Below are positions 24,980-34,252 of a DNA stretch of 64,000 nt, piece by piece. A program made the translations under genes and the position numbers. Below the pieces are notes generated by a model. It saw only the letters and a list, made by a program, of their open reading frames with translations, was not told the origin of the DNA and ran no database searches. Source of the stretch: Sphingobium sp. SCG-1 (GTDB lineage: Bacteria > Pseudomonadota > Alphaproteobacteria > Sphingomonadales > Sphingomonadaceae); assembly GCF_002953135.1 (NCBI RefSeq), contig NZ_CP026372.1, positions 682,001 to 746,000 on the forward strand, given 5' to 3'. Position 1 is the first letter of the stretch; every line of letters begins with the position of its first letter.

Positions 24980-26030
24980 AGGCTAAAAACGCCAATTGCC
25001 GGACGGCCCAGTCAGCCGCCTCGGCAACTACTGGGTCGGCATCCGCTTTCAACGAATCCAACAGCGGTAGAAGGGTCGGATCCCTGCTGTTCCCCGCCGC
25101 GATCGCTGCATTGCGCACCATCCGGTTGCGCCCGATGCGCTTGATCGGGGAGCCGGAGAACACTTCCCGGAACCCCGCATCGTCTAGCGCCAGCAACTCG
25201 CGCAATTCCGGTGCGGCCATTTCCGCCCGGCCGATGAACGCGCGGTGCGTCGCCGCCGTCTGCGCGAACTTGTTCCATGGGCACACCGCCAGACAATCGT
25301 CGCAGCCATAGATGCGGTTGCCGATGGGCACGCGGAATTCCTCGGGTATCGGCCCCCTATGCTCGATGGTGAGATAGGAAATGCACCGCCGCGCATCGAC
25401 GCGGTAGGGCGCGGGGAACGCATCGGTGGGGCAGGCCGTCTGGCAGGCGGTGCACGAACCGCAATGGTCGCAACCGGGCGAATCAGGCGTCAACTTCACC
25501 GTCGTGTAAATCGCACCCAGGAACAGCCAACTGCCATGTTCCTGGCTCACCAGATTGCTGTGCTTCCCTTGCCAGCCTAGCCCCGCAGCCTCGGCCAGCG
25601 GCTTTTCCATGACCGGCGCGGTATCCACGAACACCTTCAACTGGCAATCGGCAGCCTCTACCAACCAGCGGGCCAGCGCCTTCAGCGCTTTCTTGACGAT
25701 GTCGTGATAATCCTGCCCTTGCGCATAGACGGAGATCCGCCCCCGATCCCGCACGTCTTCCAGCGCCAGTGGATCGCGTGCCGGGGCATAGCTCATGCCC
25801 AGCATGATGACGGACTGCACCTCCGGCCATAGCCCTTGCGGCGATCCACGCTGCGCGGCGCGCTCCTCCATCCACAGCATGTCGCCATGGCACCCTTCCG
25901 CGATCCACGCCTGCAACCGTTCGGCCGCGAGCGGTGCGGCATCGGCGCGCGCAATCGCACAGGCGGCAAAGCCGATGTCACGCGCGGCACTCTTCAGCCG
26001 CTCTTCGAGAGGAATAGGTTGTGTTGTCAT
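24957..26030 (-). CDS. queG: Epoxyqueuosine reductase
   Basis: The 357-residue enzyme performs the last step of queuosine synthesis in tRNA, reducing epoxyqueuosine with cobalamin and two [4Fe-4S] clusters. The clusters are visible in CDHCGSCTACQTACP and YGCDDCLAVCPW; DTAPVMEKPLAEAAGLGWQG holds the catalytic Asp and cobalamin-near residues. A C-terminal HEAT-like helical region follows (about 290-350). A second queuosine gene, queF, occurs at 45534. It is divergent from the ABC transporter pair. Confidence 0.93.
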   Translation of the reverse strand: MTTQPIPLEERLKSAARDIGFAACAIARADAAPLAAERLQAWIAEGCHGDMLWMEERAAQRGSPQGLWPEVQSVIMLGMSYAPARDPLALEDVRDRGRISVYAQGQDYHDIVKKALKALARWLVEAADCQLKVFVDTAPVMEKPLAEAAGLGWQGKHSNLVSQEHGSWLFLGAIYTTVKLTPDSPGCDHCGSCTACQTACPTDAFPAPYRVDARRCISYLTIEHRGPIPEEFRVPIGNRIYGCDDCLAVCPWNKFAQTAATHRAFIGRAEMAAPELRELLALDDAGFREVFSGSPIKRIGRNRMVRNAAIAAGNSRDPTLLPLLDSLKADADPVVAEAADWAVRQLAFLASTSPSTS

Positions 26031-26053
26031 GGAGCGCGGCTATCGTCGATCGG

Positions 26054-27013
26054 ATGAACGGCCCTTCCGATCCTGTCCCCTATGCCCTTGAGGGGCATGG
26101 ACTTGTCAAGCGTTTCGGCAGTTTCCGCGCAGTCGACGGCATCGACATCGCGGTGCCTGCGGGCAGCATCTACGGCGTGCTCGGCCCCAATGGCGCGGGC
26201 AAGACGACGCTGCTGCGCACCCTGCTCGGCATTATCGACCCGGATGAGGGCTATCGGACATTGCTCGGCGCGCGTGAGCCATTGAGCCAGGCGCGGATGG
26301 TTGGCTATCTGCCCGAGGAGCGTGGCTTGTATCCGGCGATGAAGGCACTGGAGGCGATTGCGTTCATGGGCGCTCTGCGCGGCCTACCTTTGAAAGAAGG
26401 GCGGCGGCGCGGGCGCGTGCTGATGCAGGATCATGGTCTTGGCGATGCCATCGACAAGCCGGTTCGCGCCTTGTCGAAGGGGATGGCGCAGACCGTGCAA
26501 CTGCTTGGCACGATCGTGCATGCGCCGCGCCTGATCGTGCTGGACGAACCATTCTCCGGCCTCGACGCGATCAATCAGGGGAAGCTGGAAGCCCTGATCC
26601 GGCGGCAGGCGGCGGATGGCGTGACGATCCTGTTTTCCACGCACGTTATCGCGCACGCCGAACGGCTCTGCGAGCGTATTGCCATCGTCGCGGGTGGGCG
26701 AATAAGGTTCGAAGGATCGGTGAGCGATGCGCGGGATCGCTTGCGCCCGCAGGTTCGGCTGGAAACACGCCGCAGTCATGGACCTTGGCGAGAGGCGTTG
26801 CCGCTGAACGCGTTGGTCGAAGGCAATGTCTGGTCGTTTCCTCTGCCGGAGAATGGTGTCGAGCCATTGCTCAAGGCGCTGATGGATGGCGACGCGGGTA
26901 TCGAAAGCCTGTCGATCGAGCGTCCCGGCCTGCACGATGCCTTCGTCGCCATCGCGGGTCCGGATGCTCTGCGGGACATGGGGTCCGACGCGCCAACGGA
27001 GGAAGCGGCATGA
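26054..27013 (+). CDS. ABC transporter ATP-binding protein (NatA-like)
   Basis: The 319-residue protein has an ATPase domain with Walker A GPNGAGKTT, a Q-loop region (YLPEERGLYPAMKALE), the signature LSKGMAQTVQ and Walker B LIVLDEPFSGLD, then a switch His in FSTHVIAHAE. LSKGM in place of LSGGQ and a C-terminal extension of about 90 residues are typical of NatA/ABC-2 exporters. ATG 26054 is the family-like start; the upstream frame overlaps queG antisense. The permease start overlaps its stop (ATGA). The substrate is unknown. Confidence 0.88.
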   Translation: MNGPSDPVPYALEGHGLVKRFGSFRAVDGIDIAVPAGSIYGVLGPNGAGKTTLLRTLLGIIDPDEGYRTLLGAREPLSQARMVGYLPEERGLYPAMKALEAIAFMGALRGLPLKEGRRRGRVLMQDHGLGDAIDKPVRALSKGMAQTVQLLGTIVHAPRLIVLDEPFSGLDAINQGKLEALIRRQAADGVTILFSTHVIAHAERLCERIAIVAGGRIRFEGSVSDARDRLRPQVRLETRRSHGPWREALPLNALVEGNVWSFPLPENGVEPLLKALMDGDAGIESLSIERPGLHDAFVAIAGPDALRDMGSDAPTEEAA

Positions 27014-28212
27014 GGGAGATCCTGCGCGCCGCATTCGTGATCGCGCGCCGCGATTTCACGGCGATCATCTTCTCGAAATCCTTCATCCTGTTTCTGATCG
27101 GGCCGTTGCTGCCTGTGGTGTTCGGTGTCGCCTTCGGCACGATCGGGGATCGGATGGCCAACGACAGCATGCGTCCTGTCGTGGCCGTAGCTCTCTCTGC
27201 GGCCGAGTCGAAAGCGCTGGACGCGGCGCATCGGCGTCTCGACGCGCGCGGCGTTCCCGACCTGCGCCGCTATCCTGCATCGTCCTATCCGCAAGCGTTG
27301 CTGGCGGGCAAGGGGCAGGGGGTGATCGCCGTCCTGTCCGGAACATTGGCGCGTCCGGTCCTGACCGGCAGGCGTGGCGACGTCGACCAGATGCGCGGCG
27401 ATCTTTCGCTCCTCATCAGCGTCGCCCGTGCAGGCACAACGCTCCCCGACACGCGGATCGCCACGCGCATTGTCGCCGAAAGCACTGGCTCCGACCGCCA
27501 GTCGCGCCTGCTGACCGGCCGCGCCGCGCAGGTGATCCTCTTCATGCTGACGATGTTGCTCGCGGGCATGGTGCTCTCCAACATGGTCGAGGAGAAAACG
27601 AACAAGATCATCGAAGTGCTGGCCGCCGCCGTGCCGGTGGACGCCATCTTTCTGGGCAAGTTGCTGGCGATGCTGGCGATGTCCTTTGTGGGGATCGCCG
27701 TGTGGGCGACGACGGCGCTGGTCGGCTATCTGCTGCTGTTCGGCAGTACAGTTCACAGTCCGGAACCCGCGGTAGGCTGGCCGATGTTCGTTATGCTGGG
27801 CGTGCTCTACTTCACTATGGCCTACACGCTGCTCGGCTCGCTGTTCATCGGCATTGGCGCGCAGGCGTCTACGGTGCGGGAAGTACAGACGATCTCCATG
27901 CCGATCACCATGGGGCAGGTGCTGATCTTCTTCTTCGCGAGCTTCAGTGTCGATCGTATGGGCCAAACGCCCGAAGTGATCGCCGCGATCTTCCCGTTCA
28001 GTTCCCCCTTCGCGATGATCGCCCGCGCCGCGCAGTCGGACGCGCTACTGCCGCATGTGCTGGCGCTGTGTTGGCAGGCGCTGTGGGTGGCGGTCATCAT
28101 CCGGATCGGCGTCCGACTGTTCCGGCGCAATGTCTTGAAGTCCGGGACCGGCGAGAAGCGACGCGGAATTTTTTCGCGTGCGCTTGTATCCATCGGCCTT
28201 TCCCGAACGTAG
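27010..28212 (+). CDS. ABC-2 type permease (NatB-like)
   Basis: The 400-residue protein has an N-terminal helix (about 22-45), a long periplasmic domain (50-175) and five to six further helices from about 177 on, the ABC2_membrane_3 layout of NatB-type permeases. The motif VLSNMVEEKTNKIIEVLAAA before the second helix is characteristic of this group. It is co-translated with the ATPase gene and forms a two-gene exporter. A gap of 28 bases to msrB suggests possible read-through. Confidence 0.87.
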   Translation: MREILRAAFVIARRDFTAIIFSKSFILFLIGPLLPVVFGVAFGTIGDRMANDSMRPVVAVALSAAESKALDAAHRRLDARGVPDLRRYPASSYPQALLAGKGQGVIAVLSGTLARPVLTGRRGDVDQMRGDLSLLISVARAGTTLPDTRIATRIVAESTGSDRQSRLLTGRAAQVILFMLTMLLAGMVLSNMVEEKTNKIIEVLAAAVPVDAIFLGKLLAMLAMSFVGIAVWATTALVGYLLLFGSTVHSPEPAVGWPMFVMLGVLYFTMAYTLLGSLFIGIGAQASTVREVQTISMPITMGQVLIFFFASFSVDRMGQTPEVIAAIFPFSSPFAMIARAAQSDALLPHVLALCWQALWVAVIIRIGVRLFRRNVLKSGTGEKRRGIFSRALVSIGLSRT

Positions 28213-28240
28213 CTGCTTCAAGTCTGTCAGGAGCGACCCC

Positions 28241-28747
28241 ATGCCCGTTTCCAATACCCTCACGCGCCGCGCCTTGCTGGGCACCGGAGGCGTTGCCGTC
28301 ATCGCCATCGCCGTTGGCATGTTGCCCGGCGAGAACGACACTGCCAACGCGGCGAAGTTTCCGGTCGCGTTGACGCCCGCGCAGTGGAAGAAGAAGCTTA
28401 ATCCGCAGCAATATGCGATCCTGCGCGAGGCATCGACCGAGCAGCCCTTTTCCAGCCCGCTGAACAAGGAGTATCGGGCGGGAACGTTCTCCTGCGCCGG
28501 ATGCGATCAGAAGCTGTTCTCGTCCAAGACCAAATTCGACAGTGGGACAGGTTGGCCGAGTTTCTGGCAACCGCTGCCGCGCGCCATCGCCACCAGCCGC
28601 GACAATGAACTGGGCTACAGCCGCACCGAAGTGCATTGCAGCCGATGCGGAGGGCACCTTGGCCATGTGTTCGATGACGGACCGAAGCCCACCGGCCTGC
28701 GTTACTGCATGAACGGCGGCGCGATGAAGTTCATGGCTGAGGCCTAG
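28241..28747 (+). CDS. msrB: Exported peptide-methionine (R)-S-oxide reductase
   Basis: The 168-residue protein reduces methionine-R-sulfoxide in proteins. An N-terminal TRRALLGTGGVAVIAIAVG segment is a Tat-like signal, so the enzyme acts in the periplasm, unlike the usual cytoplasmic MsrB. The zinc cysteines (CAGC and CSRC), GTGWPSFWQP, and the catalytic Cys in LRYCMNG are all in place. CAGGAG lies nine bases before ATG 28241. Its TAG stop overlaps that of the convergent GT-C gene (CTAG). Confidence 0.92.
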   Translation: MPVSNTLTRRALLGTGGVAVIAIAVGMLPGENDTANAAKFPVALTPAQWKKKLNPQQYAILREASTEQPFSSPLNKEYRAGTFSCAGCDQKLFSSKTKFDSGTGWPSFWQPLPRAIATSRDNELGYSRTEVHCSRCGGHLGHVFDDGPKPTGLRYCMNGGAMKFMAEA

Positions 28748-30552
28748 AGCTTCGTGTCGTAGCTGACGCGATACACCTTGATGGTTTCGCCGGGGCGCAT
28801 GGGCACAGGATGCAGCCAGTCAGGCGGAGTTCCCGCTTCTAGCATGTGCATGAAACCCTTGGGGCCGAGCTTTACGTAATTGCCGACTTCAATGGCAGGG
28901 CAATAAGCGACATAGGACACGTGATGTCGGGCCATGATCGAGCGAGCTTGCGTGGCGGGTCCGATGAAGGATTGCATGACATCGCGCATGGAGAGATTGT
29001 TGCGGTGATGGCCAGTCGATACGACATTATGATGTGTGTACGCGAGGATCTTTGGACCTTGGTCAAGCGGCGCAAGAATCGTACCGCGTGGAAGGCTCGC
29101 AAGCGCGGCTAGCTTGTCCAGAACTAAGCACGGCTTTTCGGTGATAAGTTCATCCGGAACATTGTTTTGCGCGGTTGGCGACTCTTCACCGGGCAAGAAG
29201 ATCGCGGCAACGGCGCCGATGCCAAGCGGCATGGTTGCGAACAAGGCTAAGGTCGCCGTTATGCGAGCAGGCGCCGTACGCAAGTTCTGTGCCTTGGGCA
29301 GAAAGAAGAGAATAACCGCCGCCAAGCCGGGAAGAGCGTAGACATAGGAGATCGACATCGCCCGCGCCACGAGCATCGACACGGCATAGGCACCGCTGCC
29401 AAGAAGCAGCATCTGGATCCACTGAAAGCGACGATCGGGTTGCTGCTCTTGCTTTATCGTAAGTAAGATGCCTGCCAGACCGACCAACGGCGGCGCGATG
29501 ATGATGACCGACAGCAGCGGATTCTGTTCCCAGGCCGGACGACCTTCGCTGACGTTTAGATACCAGTATTTGTACACGAGCGGATCAAGCGCAGCAAAAG
29601 GACCGGTCCGGCATTCGCCTCCGGTTGAAAGATACGTTGCAGCCCCCAAGGCGGCTGCCATTGCAGGCGTGGCTGCCCGGCGCCACCAGTTTGCTACCCC
29701 AGCGAAATATCTTGTGCCAAGCAAGGCAAGAGTGACTGCGGTGATCGGCAGCAGATATATGGGCGAGATGGCGTCGCAATAGGGTTTGGCCGCTTCAGGC
29801 CAACCCCGCGTGCCTAGGAGCAACACCGCGGAGCCTATCGACAATGACATCATGTAGGTTGACAGCTTTGGCCAAGCCTGCCGACCACGCAGGAATGCCA
29901 GTGCGAAGACGCAGCCGAACATCGCGGCATAGGGCAGACCTTCGCTCGAGATATGCATCCAGAACGCCACGGCTAATCCCGCAACAATCCCCCCGCGCCT
30001 CTGGCGTGCATCGAAGGCGGCCCAGAGCGCCACTGCCGACATTAGGATCTGCCAGCCATGATGGTCAACACGCATTGGCCTCAATTGCGCCAAAACAGGC
30101 ATCGAGGCGCTGATAAGAAGCATCGCAACTATAGCGGCCATGGTGCCTCCCAGGCGGCGCACGGCCAAGGCAACCATGAAGCAGACAGCGCAGAACAGCA
30201 GCAGCGGCACCACCGCCAGTGCGATCCGGTCTGCCATCCCCGTGCCTGCCAGCGGCCTGAACAGTAGCATGATGGTGGCGATGGGCAGGTCCACGATCCG
30301 CGACCAGTGCATGGGGCCGCCGAAGGGCATATTGACGCGGTGCTGGGAGACATCGAACCAGCTTTGCCCCGCTAGGAAATCACGAACCTCGACATAGCGT
30401 AGGGCATCATCAGGATCGTGAAATCCCAACGAAATGATCTTCGCCCAGTTCGTGCACACCATCATGACGCACATCATGGCCGCGAACAGGCTGACGACAG
30501 GCACCAGCCGCCATTCCGCCGGTGGCGGGAACCGGAACGGGCGGCGGGGCAT
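28744..30552 (-). CDS. Large polytopic membrane protein, GT-C glycosyltransferase-like
   Basis: A 602-residue protein with roughly 12 hydrophobic helices and a soluble C-terminal part (about 460-600). The first periplasmic loop, LGFHDPDDALRYVEVRDFL, carries an Asp pair as in GT-C enzymes, where such acidic residues act in catalysis, and RPMRVDHHGWQI after helix four resembles the second GT-C acidic loop of STT3-like enzymes. The donor is probably a polyprenyl-phosphate sugar, as GtrA-type proteins supply. Its start overlaps the GtrA stop (ATGA), and an FAD mutase-like gene precedes, forming a three-gene envelope glycosylation operon. Confidence 0.65.
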   Translation of the reverse strand: MPRRPFRFPPPAEWRLVPVVSLFAAMMCVMMVCTNWAKIISLGFHDPDDALRYVEVRDFLAGQSWFDVSQHRVNMPFGGPMHWSRIVDLPIATIMLLFRPLAGTGMADRIALAVVPLLLFCAVCFMVALAVRRLGGTMAAIVAMLLISASMPVLAQLRPMRVDHHGWQILMSAVALWAAFDARQRRGGIVAGLAVAFWMHISSEGLPYAAMFGCVFALAFLRGRQAWPKLSTYMMSLSIGSAVLLLGTRGWPEAAKPYCDAISPIYLLPITAVTLALLGTRYFAGVANWWRRAATPAMAAALGAATYLSTGGECRTGPFAALDPLVYKYWYLNVSEGRPAWEQNPLLSVIIIAPPLVGLAGILLTIKQEQQPDRRFQWIQMLLLGSGAYAVSMLVARAMSISYVYALPGLAAVILFFLPKAQNLRTAPARITATLALFATMPLGIGAVAAIFLPGEESPTAQNNVPDELITEKPCLVLDKLAALASLPRGTILAPLDQGPKILAYTHHNVVSTGHHRNNLSMRDVMQSFIGPATQARSIMARHHVSYVAYCPAIEVGNYVKLGPKGFMHMLEAGTPPDWLHPVPMRPGETIKVYRVSYDTKL

Positions 30553-30950
30553 CAGGCGAAGACTATGGTCTTGCGGAGGAGATAGGTGGCGTGGAAGCTC
30601 ACGATGACGGCGGCGATCTTGGCGAGCCGTGCGTCAATTCCTAAGCCGTCGGCAAGGCCAACGATTCCAGCCGTTAAACCCAAGCCGATCAAGGCGGAAC
30701 CCAGGAACAGCAGCCGCTGGCGGTGGCGCGTCGTTGCATAGCCGGGGCTTGTGAACACTGCGCGGCTGGAGAGCACCCAGTGCACCGCTATGCCGCAGAT
30801 GTAGCCAACGGCGGACGACCCAGCCGCGTCCATCCCACTCGCCAGCAGCAACATGAAGACGGCAAGATCCGCCCCCAGCGCCGCAGCGCTGGCGACGATG
30901 TAGCGCGTGTAGGTCAACTGCACCCCCGCCGCGAGCCAGCGTGCCAGCAT
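30552..30950 (-). CDS. GtrA family membrane protein
   Basis: The 132-residue protein has four predicted helices and fits the GtrA/DPMS3 family, small proteins that help flip or position polyprenyl-phosphate-linked sugars. YIVASAAALGADLAVFMLLL (helix one), AVGYICGIAVHWVLSSRAVF (helix two with the conserved N/S-R-x-x-F type turn) and a terminal helix HATYLLRKTIVF agree. It sits two bases downstream of the FAD-dependent gene and overlaps the GT-C gene, so all three are co-expressed. Confidence 0.82.
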   Translation of the reverse strand: MLARWLAAGVQLTYTRYIVASAAALGADLAVFMLLLASGMDAAGSSAVGYICGIAVHWVLSSRAVFTSPGYATTRHRQRLLFLGSALIGLGLTAGIVGLADGLGIDARLAKIAAVIVSFHATYLLRKTIVFA

Positions 30951-30952
30951 GG

Positions 30953-32476
30953 TCAGGCGGCCTTGCTGTCGCTGATGCGGCTCGGCACGAGCCGTTCGCT
31001 TGCCAGTGCCGCGCGCTCGCCTTCGTCGCCGGACTCGTGATATTCGGCGTCTTCGTTGACGCCCCAGATGTCGTAAACGCGTGCGCCCGCCTCGATATTG
31101 CGGACCGTCAGCATCGCCGTCATCATCGCGTGATCTTGATTATTGTAACGGTGCATGCCGTTACGCCCGACCAAGTGCAGCGTCGGATATTTCTCTTCCA
31201 GCTCGGATCGCATGGCCAGAACATTGGCGGCATAGCTATCGTCATAGACAGGGTACGCCTTTTCCTGCCGCACGACCGCGCCGCCCACGACATCCTGCGC
31301 CTTGCACAGGCCTAAGATCGCCATTTCCTTCTTGGCGAGTGCGATCAAGTCGTCGTCGGTCGAGGACCAGAGGCCGTCACCTTCGAAGCAGAAATATTCA
31401 AGGCCGACGCAGGCGATGCTGTCGTCCGGCACCATTTCGGGCGACCAGCTACGGAAGTTCTGCACGCGGCCGACCTTCACCTTGCTGTCGTGAATGTAGA
31501 TCCAGTTGTCGGGGAACAGGTCTTCCGACTTTATCATGAGCGCGACTGTCAGGAAGTCGCGATATTTGAGGTCTGCCGCCTCGCCGGTCGTGGCGGGCAT
31601 CGGATGGATACGGCTCGCCAGTTCGCGCATCGGCGCGGAGCTGATGACGTGGGCGGCGTTGACCGTGACGGTGTCGCCATCGGTTGTCGTTGCCGCCACA
31701 CGCCAGCGGCCCGTCACCTGATCCTGCGCGATCTGCTTGAGGGCATGGCCCATCAGTATCTGATTGCCGCCCTTGACGATCCGGTCGCGCGCGGCTTCCC
31801 ACATCATGCCGGGGCCAAGGCGCGGATAGCGGAAGGTTTCGAGCAGCGTCTTGGTCGCCATGCCATCATTGGGGCGCTTGTTAAGGCCAAGGCTGCGTTT
31901 CAGGCCGTCGAGCACCGCCGCGCCGAGGCTCAGCCCCTTGATGCGCTGCGCCGCCCAGTCCGCCGACATTTCGTCACACGGCATGCCCCACACCTTTTCG
32001 GTGTAGGTCTTGAAGAAGATCGAGAACAGCTTGTGGCCGAACTGATTGACGGTCCAGTCTTGGAAGGAGCGGACATTGTGGTTCGGGAACATCTTCGCCT
32101 TGGCAAAGCTCGCCATGCATAGCGTCGAGCGTAGGATGCCAAGGTTCCAGAGCGCTTCGAAGGCGCGCAGCGGATAGCTGTAGAATTTGCCCTCATAATA
32201 GATGCGGCTCATACGCGGGCGTCGGATGAAGTCGTCGGGCAATATCTCGTTCCAGAGATCCACGACTTCCTTGGACTTGGAAAAGAAGCGATGCCCGCCG
32301 ATGTCGAAGCGGAAGCCTTCATGCTCCACCGTGCGGCTGATACCGCCGACATATTTCGAATCTTTTTCTATGACGGTGACGCTGTAGCCCTTCTTCGTCA
32401 GAAGGTAGGCCGCCGTCAGGCCCGCAGGGCCGGCACCGATGATCGCAACATCGACGCTCTTGTCCGTACGCAGCAT
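30953..32476 (-). CDS. FAD-dependent oxidoreductase, UDP-galactopyranose-mutase-like
   Basis: The 507-residue flavoprotein starts with a dinucleotide-binding fold, VAIIGAGPAGLTAAYLL, followed by VIEKDSKYVGGISRT and FDIGGHRFFSKS, which match UDP-galactopyranose mutase and related amine-oxidase-fold enzymes. KVWGMPCDEMSADWAAQRI and a C-terminal HLVGRNGMHRYNNQDHAM flavin segment are also typical of this group in bacterial glycosylation clusters. A mutase or isomerase acting on a nucleotide or lipid-linked sugar is likely, but I cannot fix the substrate. It leads the operon with GtrA and the GT-C protein. Confidence 0.75.
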   Translation of the reverse strand: MLRTDKSVDVAIIGAGPAGLTAAYLLTKKGYSVTVIEKDSKYVGGISRTVEHEGFRFDIGGHRFFSKSKEVVDLWNEILPDDFIRRPRMSRIYYEGKFYSYPLRAFEALWNLGILRSTLCMASFAKAKMFPNHNVRSFQDWTVNQFGHKLFSIFFKTYTEKVWGMPCDEMSADWAAQRIKGLSLGAAVLDGLKRSLGLNKRPNDGMATKTLLETFRYPRLGPGMMWEAARDRIVKGGNQILMGHALKQIAQDQVTGRWRVAATTTDGDTVTVNAAHVISSAPMRELASRIHPMPATTGEAADLKYRDFLTVALMIKSEDLFPDNWIYIHDSKVKVGRVQNFRSWSPEMVPDDSIACVGLEYFCFEGDGLWSSTDDDLIALAKKEMAILGLCKAQDVVGGAVVRQEKAYPVYDDSYAANVLAMRSELEEKYPTLHLVGRNGMHRYNNQDHAMMTAMLTVRNIEAGARVYDIWGVNEDAEYHESGDEGERAALASERLVPSRISDSKAA

Positions 32477-32575
32477 AGAAAATCGTCCCCCGGATTGGTT
32501 CGCAACCCAGAGTGAAGGAAATCCTCTAAGGAATGGTTAACGAGACGTTTCGAAATGCCGTGGCCTTCGTTAAGG

Positions 32576-34162
32576 TCAATGCCGGAAGTGGCGCATTCCC
32601 GTGAAGACCATCGCTAGACCGGCTTCGTCTGCTGCGGCGATGACTTCATCGTCGCGAATTGATCCGCCCGGCTGGATCACTGCCGTCGCGCCCGCCTCGA
32701 CTGCGGCGAGCAGGCCATCGGCGAAGGGGAAGAAGGCGTCCGACGCCACGGCGGACCCGATGGTGCGGGGCGTTGCCCATCCGGCCTTCTCGGCAGCGTC
32801 TATGGCTTTCCATGCAGCGATCCGCGCGGATTCAAGGCGGTTCATCTGTCCTGCGCCGACGCCTGCCGTGCTACCGTCTTTGGCGTAGACGATGGCGTTG
32901 GATTTGACGTGTTTGGCCACCGTCCAGGCGAACAGGCAGTCGGCCAGTTCCTGCTCGGTCGGCGCGCGCTTGGTTACGACTTTCAACGTGTCGCGCGTGA
33001 TCTGGCCATTGTCGCGGCTCTGGAACAGGATGCCGCCCGCAATGCTCTTCATCGCCAGCCCCGCACGCTTCGGATCGGGCAACTCACCGGTCAGCAGCAG
33101 GCGCAGGTTCTTCTTGCGCGCGAAAATCTCGCGCGCCGCATGATCGGCGGCAGGGGCGACCACGACTTCGGTGAAGATGCCGCTGATAGCTTCGGCTGTT
33201 GCACCATCCAGCGGACGGTTCAACGCAATGATGCCGCCGAACGCCGACACGCTGTCGCAGGCAAGAGCGGCTTCATAAGCTTCGATCAGGGTTTCGCCGC
33301 TGGCAACGCCGCAGGGATTGGCATGCTTGACGATGACGACCGTGGGCGGGCCGTCGCGAAATTCGCTGACCAGTTCGAGCGCCGCATCGGCGTCATTGTA
33401 ATTATTGTAAGAGAGTTCCTTGCCCTGAAGCTGGATGGCCTGCGCAATCCCCTTCGCACCCGGCGCGACGGGGACGTACAGCGCGGCGGACTGATGTGGA
33501 TTCTCGCCATAGCGAAGCGTCGAGGAGAGGGTGCTGGCGACGGACAGGCTTTCCGGGAACATCGACCCCTGATCGGCAAAGGCAAACCAGTTGGCGATCA
33601 TGCTGTCGTAGGCGGCAGTGGCGGCGTAAGCCTTGGCCGCGAGCAGACGGCGGAAGTTGTAGCTGGTGGCGCCGCTCTCCGCCATTTCTGAGATCAGGCG
33701 GGCATAATCGGCGGGATCGGTGACGATCGCCACGCTCTCATGGTTCTTGGCAGCGGAGCGGACCATCGACGGCCCGCCAATGTCGATATTCTCGATGATC
33801 TCTTCGCGCGACGCACCCTTCGCAACAGTCGCGGCGAAGGGGTATAGATTGACGATGACCAGATCGATCGCGCCGATCGCATGGTCCTGCATCGCCGCGA
33901 CATGCTCAGGGTTGTCGCGCACGGCCAGCAATCCGCCATGCACGATGGGGTGGAGGGTCTTCACGCGGCCGTCCATCATCTCGGGAAAGCCAGTCAACTC
34001 GCTGATGTCCATCACGCTCAGTCCGGCGTCGCGCAGTGCCTTGGCCGTGCCTCCGGTCGACACCAGTTCCACGCCATGCGAAGCCAGTGCCGCGCCTAGC
34101 TCGGCCAGACCGCTCTTGTCAGAGACCGACAGGAGGGCGCGATTTATGGTGATGTCGGTCAT
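32576..34162 (-). CDS. purH: AICAR transformylase / IMP cyclohydrolase
   Basis: The 528-residue bifunctional enzyme does the last two steps of purine synthesis. The N-terminal cyclohydrolase domain opens INRALLSVSDKSGLAELGAA and has STGGTAKAL, MDGRVKTLHP and NLYPF. The transformylase domain has LRYGENPHQSAALY, LSYNNYNDADAAL and the catalytic VKHANPCGVA (Lys-His). ATG 34162 is used: the in-frame extension to 34207 has no family similarity. A TTTCGCGAAA palindrome lies at 34216-34225 in the promoter region. Confidence 0.96.
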   Translation of the reverse strand: MTDITINRALLSVSDKSGLAELGAALASHGVELVSTGGTAKALRDAGLSVMDISELTGFPEMMDGRVKTLHPIVHGGLLAVRDNPEHVAAMQDHAIGAIDLVIVNLYPFAATVAKGASREEIIENIDIGGPSMVRSAAKNHESVAIVTDPADYARLISEMAESGATSYNFRRLLAAKAYAATAAYDSMIANWFAFADQGSMFPESLSVASTLSSTLRYGENPHQSAALYVPVAPGAKGIAQAIQLQGKELSYNNYNDADAALELVSEFRDGPPTVVIVKHANPCGVASGETLIEAYEAALACDSVSAFGGIIALNRPLDGATAEAISGIFTEVVVAPAADHAAREIFARKKNLRLLLTGELPDPKRAGLAMKSIAGGILFQSRDNGQITRDTLKVVTKRAPTEQELADCLFAWTVAKHVKSNAIVYAKDGSTAGVGAGQMNRLESARIAAWKAIDAAEKAGWATPRTIGSAVASDAFFPFADGLLAAVEAGATAVIQPGGSIRDDEVIAAADEAGLAMVFTGMRHFRH

Positions 34163-34252
34163 GTGATGATTAGTCCCCGTTGGGCCGGTGCATGTCGCAG
34201 ACCCCATAGTTTCATTTTCGCGAAATAATAGCCCCGTGAAGGGACAGCGTGC

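Noticed and set aside
26776..27966. Long minus-strand frame of 396 codons
   Set aside because: Antisense shadow of the ABC ATPase and permease genes; His/Arg/Gln-rich without motifs.
34216..34225. TTTCGCGAAA palindrome before purH as an operator
   Set aside because: Ten-base palindromes of this type are common by chance; no second copy was noticed in the window.
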